Below, piece after piece: positions 60,357 to 64,000 of a stretch of DNA of 64,000 nucleotides; the first letter of the stretch is position 1, and each line of letters begins with the position of its first letter. Source of the DNA: Phalacrocorax aristotelis (lineage: Eukaryota; Chordata; Aves; Suliformes; Phalacrocoracidae). The stretch is from positions 10,910,223 through 10,974,222 of the forward strand of contig NC_134282.1 in assembly GCF_949628215.1 (NCBI RefSeq), read 5' to 3'. The position numbers and the translations under genes were made by a program. The notes under the pieces are model-generated. The model was not told the origin of the DNA. It made no database searches and saw only the letters and a program-made list of their open reading frames with translations.

Positions 60357-63300
60357 CTGGAAAGAACAATGAAAGAACTTGATAACTGTGCATGAAAAAT
60401 AGGTAAAGTATGCTAATCTGTCTTCTTCTGACTTTATTTGCTTTTAACTGTACTATTTTTGGTGACCGTAAATTGGAGGAAGCCTCCTTTGCAGGTGAAA
60501 ATCTTAATTTGCTCTGTAATGAGTTGATCTCAAAAGTCTAGAGCCAGCTCAGTTATTTTTCTGGTTTCTAAACAATGCTGTGATCTAAACTGCTGCAAAT
60601 GTAACTAGAGGGTGGCATTAAAAAGACCTGGACCTCTAATGCTGAAAAGTGTGTCTTTGTACATGAAAATCCCATTGTTTAATAAAGACAAGCAAGCAAA
60701 ATCTCTGTAATTTTACGAAACATGTAATTTAAGGCTGTGACTTTAGTGTATATGGAGCCACAGCTAGGTTCTGCAATTTGGAACTAACCCTTGCTTCATT
60801 TCTTTTTGTGAATTATCCTTTTTAATATTTGCTAGACATTGGATAGTTTACTTTTCAGAGCTAAAAATCTTTGAACCTTGAGAACACAAAAGATGTATAA
60901 AAGAAACTTACATGATATGATCATGTGCCAAGACTCTTACCATCAAAAAAGAATATCCTATCCAAAGACTCCTCCAGTTCACTGGGCAGGGAGGAATTGA
61001 CTGATCTTGGCTGTGAACTGCTACTGCTTGGGCTGGGGCCTCACATACAGCACATCTGCTTATATATGGCTGTATTTCTTCTTCAGAGAGTGGCGTCATT
61101 GGCAAAGGAGCAGCACTTGACAACCAGTAAGACTTATCATTTCGACTGGCATAGTAACAAACTTGGTTGATATTACAGTAAGCAAAGGGCATGGTATTAA
61201 ATACAGGAAGACAAGATCCTGCCAGACCTGAAAATAATAACAAATGCTGAAAGTTATTCTGCTTCTTTCTAGGTAAGTTGAAAATAGTATTCTGGCTAAT
61301 GTTGCCTCAAAACTGTGTATCTTAACAGGAGTTATGTAATTCATAGATCTTAAACCTCCCAGGCTCCTTACCAAAATGGCTAGCTATACTGAAAACAGGA
61401 AATTTTTTTACCAGTATCTTCCTTTGACCAATAACATCTGTGTCACAATCCAGTATTTAAATTTGATGTAGTTTGTCACCATAGGAAACAGTTACAATAA
61501 CAAATTTCTTAGCTGTGCCAATGCTGAAAAATAAATTAGGCAAGAGGTAGTGGCTGGTTTAAAAGATTAGCTATTTACAGACTCATTAGGAGCAGCGAGA
61601 AACCAAATGCCAATGCTGATAAATAGAAAATTTTTGTGAAGTATGATAAGCATTGCTATCAGTGCATTAAGCTGAAATCTCAGAGACTGTCTATTGCCTT
61701 CCAGAACGGTTTCACAGACACTCAAAGTGAAAGAAAAGGATTGAGGGACTTTGCAGAGCCAATCCTGCAAAAGTCTCATCAGGCAGACACCAGTGGGAAT
61801 TAAGAAGTGACTAATGCATGCTTCAGCTTAGTTCAGAGGTGAAGTTCTTCCAGAACTGAATTTAGAACAGTTTCATGATGCCCTATTTAGTTAACAATAA
61901 TAATCAACTGCATGTATGTTCTGCCTTGAACTTTGCGTGTGATGTATTATTTCTGTAATGCCCCCAAACCCTAATGCCTTCTTTAAAGATATATGACGTT
62001 TCTATACAGAAGCCAGTTTTGTTTATCGCTAATATTGCATTCCAGTACTAATAAAGGACCCAGAGTATTTGAGTAAGAAAAATGCCAGCAAAAAGAACAC
62101 AGGAAACAAGGACTTATTTTGTTCGAATCTTATTTTCACTGCTAAGGCATTGTTACCAACCAGCTCTCCTGGAGAATGCCAAACACACACTAGTGAAACA
62201 TTTCAGAACAACACTGCTGTACTAAAAATATCTCTTTTTATTGCTCTTTTAAACACTACTTTTTTTGTCCAGCTTATTAGGTCCTTGATCTTTTCTCCTA
62301 GGAGACTTCTCTGCCTCTTGCATAACAGGCCAACAAGAATTTAGGAAATTTCTTCTGTGCAGATTGCCGCCAATCAGTTTCTCAGGCTGCAAGTCAGGCG
62401 GCTTATTTAGAGAGCTAATTTTAGTCTGAATTGTAGTAGACACAGAAGAAATAACCCAAGACACCAAAAGGAGTTGTCTTTGAGAGAAATTTCTCTCTTT
62501 TCCAATAAATATTAGCTTCTGACTCTTAAAAGCACAAAATTCTGCTGTACGCATGATGCTTAATTTTATTTGTAAAGCTTATTTTTACTATCCAGCTGTA
62601 ACCACCTAATTTAACCAACTCTTTTCCCCAAGCTGTCTCTACAGTAAAAAGGAGCAGATCCTCCAGGGAGTTATTTAAGAGTGGCCAAATGAGATTCCTC
62701 AAAGACAGCCCAAAATGACTAGCCAGGATGAGTGAAACAAACCACTCATCTCTCCAACTCCTCTCAAAATTACTTAGAGGTAAAAATATTTTTTCATTCC
62801 ACTGCATAGCAGCAGAAATCCATTTTAAATGGGTCACCTAATAAGGCAGCATAACCAAGATCATTAGTTTTGACTCTAGAAAATAATTGATTATTCTACA
62901 GTGTGTTCCATTTGACTTGTCTTTCATTGCATAGATCATACCATATTAGACTTCAGTGGAGAGCAATTATGTACTGCAATACATACCAAGATCTTGATTA
63001 TGAGCTTTCTCTTGTCCTTCCAGGTACAGCAGACTATAGCCAGTCCATAATTTTGGCATCCCCTGTGGACAGGGTGGTTCTCTGTCTGACTGACTGTGAA
63101 GGACAAGCAAGAATCCACTTGCAGATCTAACACGGGGGCCTGGTGGTCCTGGGATACCAGTCTGGCCAGGTGGACCTTAGACATAGGAGAAAGGGTAAAA
63201 GAAATTTACTTGTAAGAACACATAGCTAATGTGAACTTTTATCTTTTACTATATTTAAGTGTTCGGTAAGGGGTTCCTGACTGAATATAATACAACTTCA

Positions 63301-64000
63301 CAGGTTGTCAAGGGCAATAAAGACACCAGTAGTCTCATGTTATCCTTCTTATGGGAGAGAAATGAACTAGATTGCTTGACAGTTGGATTTTCTATTGTGC
63401 CTCTGTCCTGTGCTGTATGGATTAAGAAATGAACTGAGGTGGACAATGACTTCCCAGACTTACTCACTAGGATGACTTGTCTGGACTGAATTTGAATTCC
63501 TGCAGTAACAGTCAATGCCCTTTCCCCACATACATATTAAACAATTAATTTATTAAACAGCAGTCACAGTTAAAAGACAATTTTAATTACTCACAGACAG
63601 TTGCACTATTAGCCCTGACTCAGAAATGCATACCTATTGATATATGGTGTTTAAGCATGTGTGGTTAATTGCCTTTCTGGTTAGTAATGGATTCTGAGAT
63701 AAATTTTCTTCCATGGGGCTTTTTATGTGTTATGAAATAATTCATAAATGTCACTATCAGTGCTTGAACTGAGAGGGGGAAAGAAGTGCCATGGTATCTC
63801 AGGCTAGAGGTAGATGTAGCCATGTGTGAATTGGGGGAGTAGAGAGAAAACTTAGTTTATACATCATCTCACACGTCTCTCCCTGCAAAGTCATGTGCCA
63901 TTCTTACCTCGTGGCCCAGCGTATCCTTGCTCTCCTGTATTCCCTTGGTCACCTGGTGGTCCAGGTGCCCCAGGTAAGCCATCTTGACCTGGCAGGCCGC
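60093..64000 (-). CDS. COL4A4: COL4A4, collagen type IV alpha-4 chain (3' four coding exons; 5' part off the window)
   Basis: This chain assembles with alpha-3 and alpha-5 into the basement-membrane network of glomerulus and other tissues (family knowledge). Minus-strand exons are 63908-64000 (partial), 62987-63175, 60941-61227 and 60093-60356, with GT-AG borders and matching phases. They encode Gly-X-Y repeats ([16 protein letters not shown]), the switch to the NC1 domain ([10 protein letters not shown]), then the two NC1 halves with [38 protein letters not shown] and the C-terminus [14 protein letters not shown]. Cysteine positions and the YWL/FWL motifs of NC1 are present. Assignment to alpha-4 rests on [30 protein letters not shown] and the [15 protein letters not shown] segment, which I recall as closer to alpha-4 than to alpha-2 or alpha-6. 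Confidence 0.93.
60941..61227 (-). CDS. COL4A4: COL4A4 exon, central NC1 domain
   Basis: The acceptor is TTATTTTCAG and the donor GTAAGA. The exon encodes [55 protein letters not shown] and [18 protein letters not shown]. It ends the first C4 repeat and begins the second; the conserved cysteine pattern is intact. Confidence 0.97.
61228..63907 (-). other. COL4A4 introns
   Basis: Introns at 61228-62986 and 63176-63907 (and 60357-60940) are AT-rich unique sequence with no recognised repeat or second gene. Confidence 0.5.
62987..63175 (-). CDS. COL4A4: COL4A4 exon spanning the collagen-NC1 boundary
   Basis: The acceptor is ATGTCTAAG and the donor GTATGT. Four last Gly-X-Y triplets ([15 protein letters not shown]) lead into [34 protein letters not shown] and [11 protein letters not shown], the start of the first NC1 (C4) repeat. 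Confidence 0.95.
63908..64000 (-). CDS. COL4A4: COL4A4 collagenous exon (window-edge, partial)
   Basis: The minus strand reads [20 protein letters not shown] and [10 protein letters not shown], uninterrupted Gly-X-Y triplets, with the donor GTAAGA after 63908. The open frame continues past the right edge. Confidence 0.93.

Noticed and set aside
60093..64000. Assignment to COL4A6 or COL4A2 instead of COL4A4
   Set aside because: The NC1 phrases ([36 protein letters not shown]) are closer to alpha-4 as I recall it. A tree of NC1 domains would settle it.

Overview
The window reads as nuclear DNA from a bird. Three genes have clear vertebrate orthologues with intact GT-AG exons. Most of the dispersed repeats are CR1 LINE fragments, the dominant avian retroelement, and several solo LTRs look avian. 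The LTR type that begins TGTCCTGGTTTCAGCTGG suggests a neoavian bird rather than a galliform, but that is inference from memory of the family. GYG1 and HLTF lie on human 3q24 and COL4A4 on human 2q36. Chicken chromosome 9 is remembered as carrying both segments, so this is probably the equivalent of chicken chromosome 9.

Layout: 1-11939 (+) holds the last nine coding exons of HLTF, a SWI/SNF-type DNA translocase and RING ubiquitin ligase. The gene is cut by the left edge of the window. It faces GYG1 tail to tail. GYG1 (17460-31781, -) is glycogenin-1, the self-glucosylating primer of glycogen synthesis, and all eight coding exons were recovered. They include a 51-nt cassette exon that is alternatively spliced in mammals. 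The GYG1 first codons lie in a CpG-island promoter at about 31.25-32.1 kb. At the right end, 60093-64000 (-) holds the last four coding exons of a type IV collagen, best matched to COL4A4: two collagenous/boundary exons and the NC1 domain. The gene is cut by the right edge.

The 28 kb between GYG1 and COL4A4 has no confidently recognisable protein gene. It holds CR1 fragments, including a tail-to-tail pair around a GAATA microsatellite, and two nearly identical solo LTRs, each with its own 5-bp target-site duplication. It also holds an orphan CpG island at about 48.55-49.5 kb and a large degenerate pyrimidine-rich tandem array at about 50.55-56.95 kb. The left part of the array has a period of about 85 bp. 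The right part has a period of about 260 bp, and each long unit seems to be built from three related subunits of about 80-110 bp. An LTR and a GC-rich block interrupt the array. An older LTR of the same type as the young pair, and a further LTR-like segment, lie between the array and COL4A4.

The genes are functionally unrelated: DNA damage tolerance, glycogen priming and basement membrane. The most notable features are the hierarchical tandem repeat, the young LTR pair with a CRE palindrome, the conserved GYG1 cassette exon and the GYG1-COL4A4 junction, which mammals do not have. No tRNA, rRNA or CRISPR array was seen.
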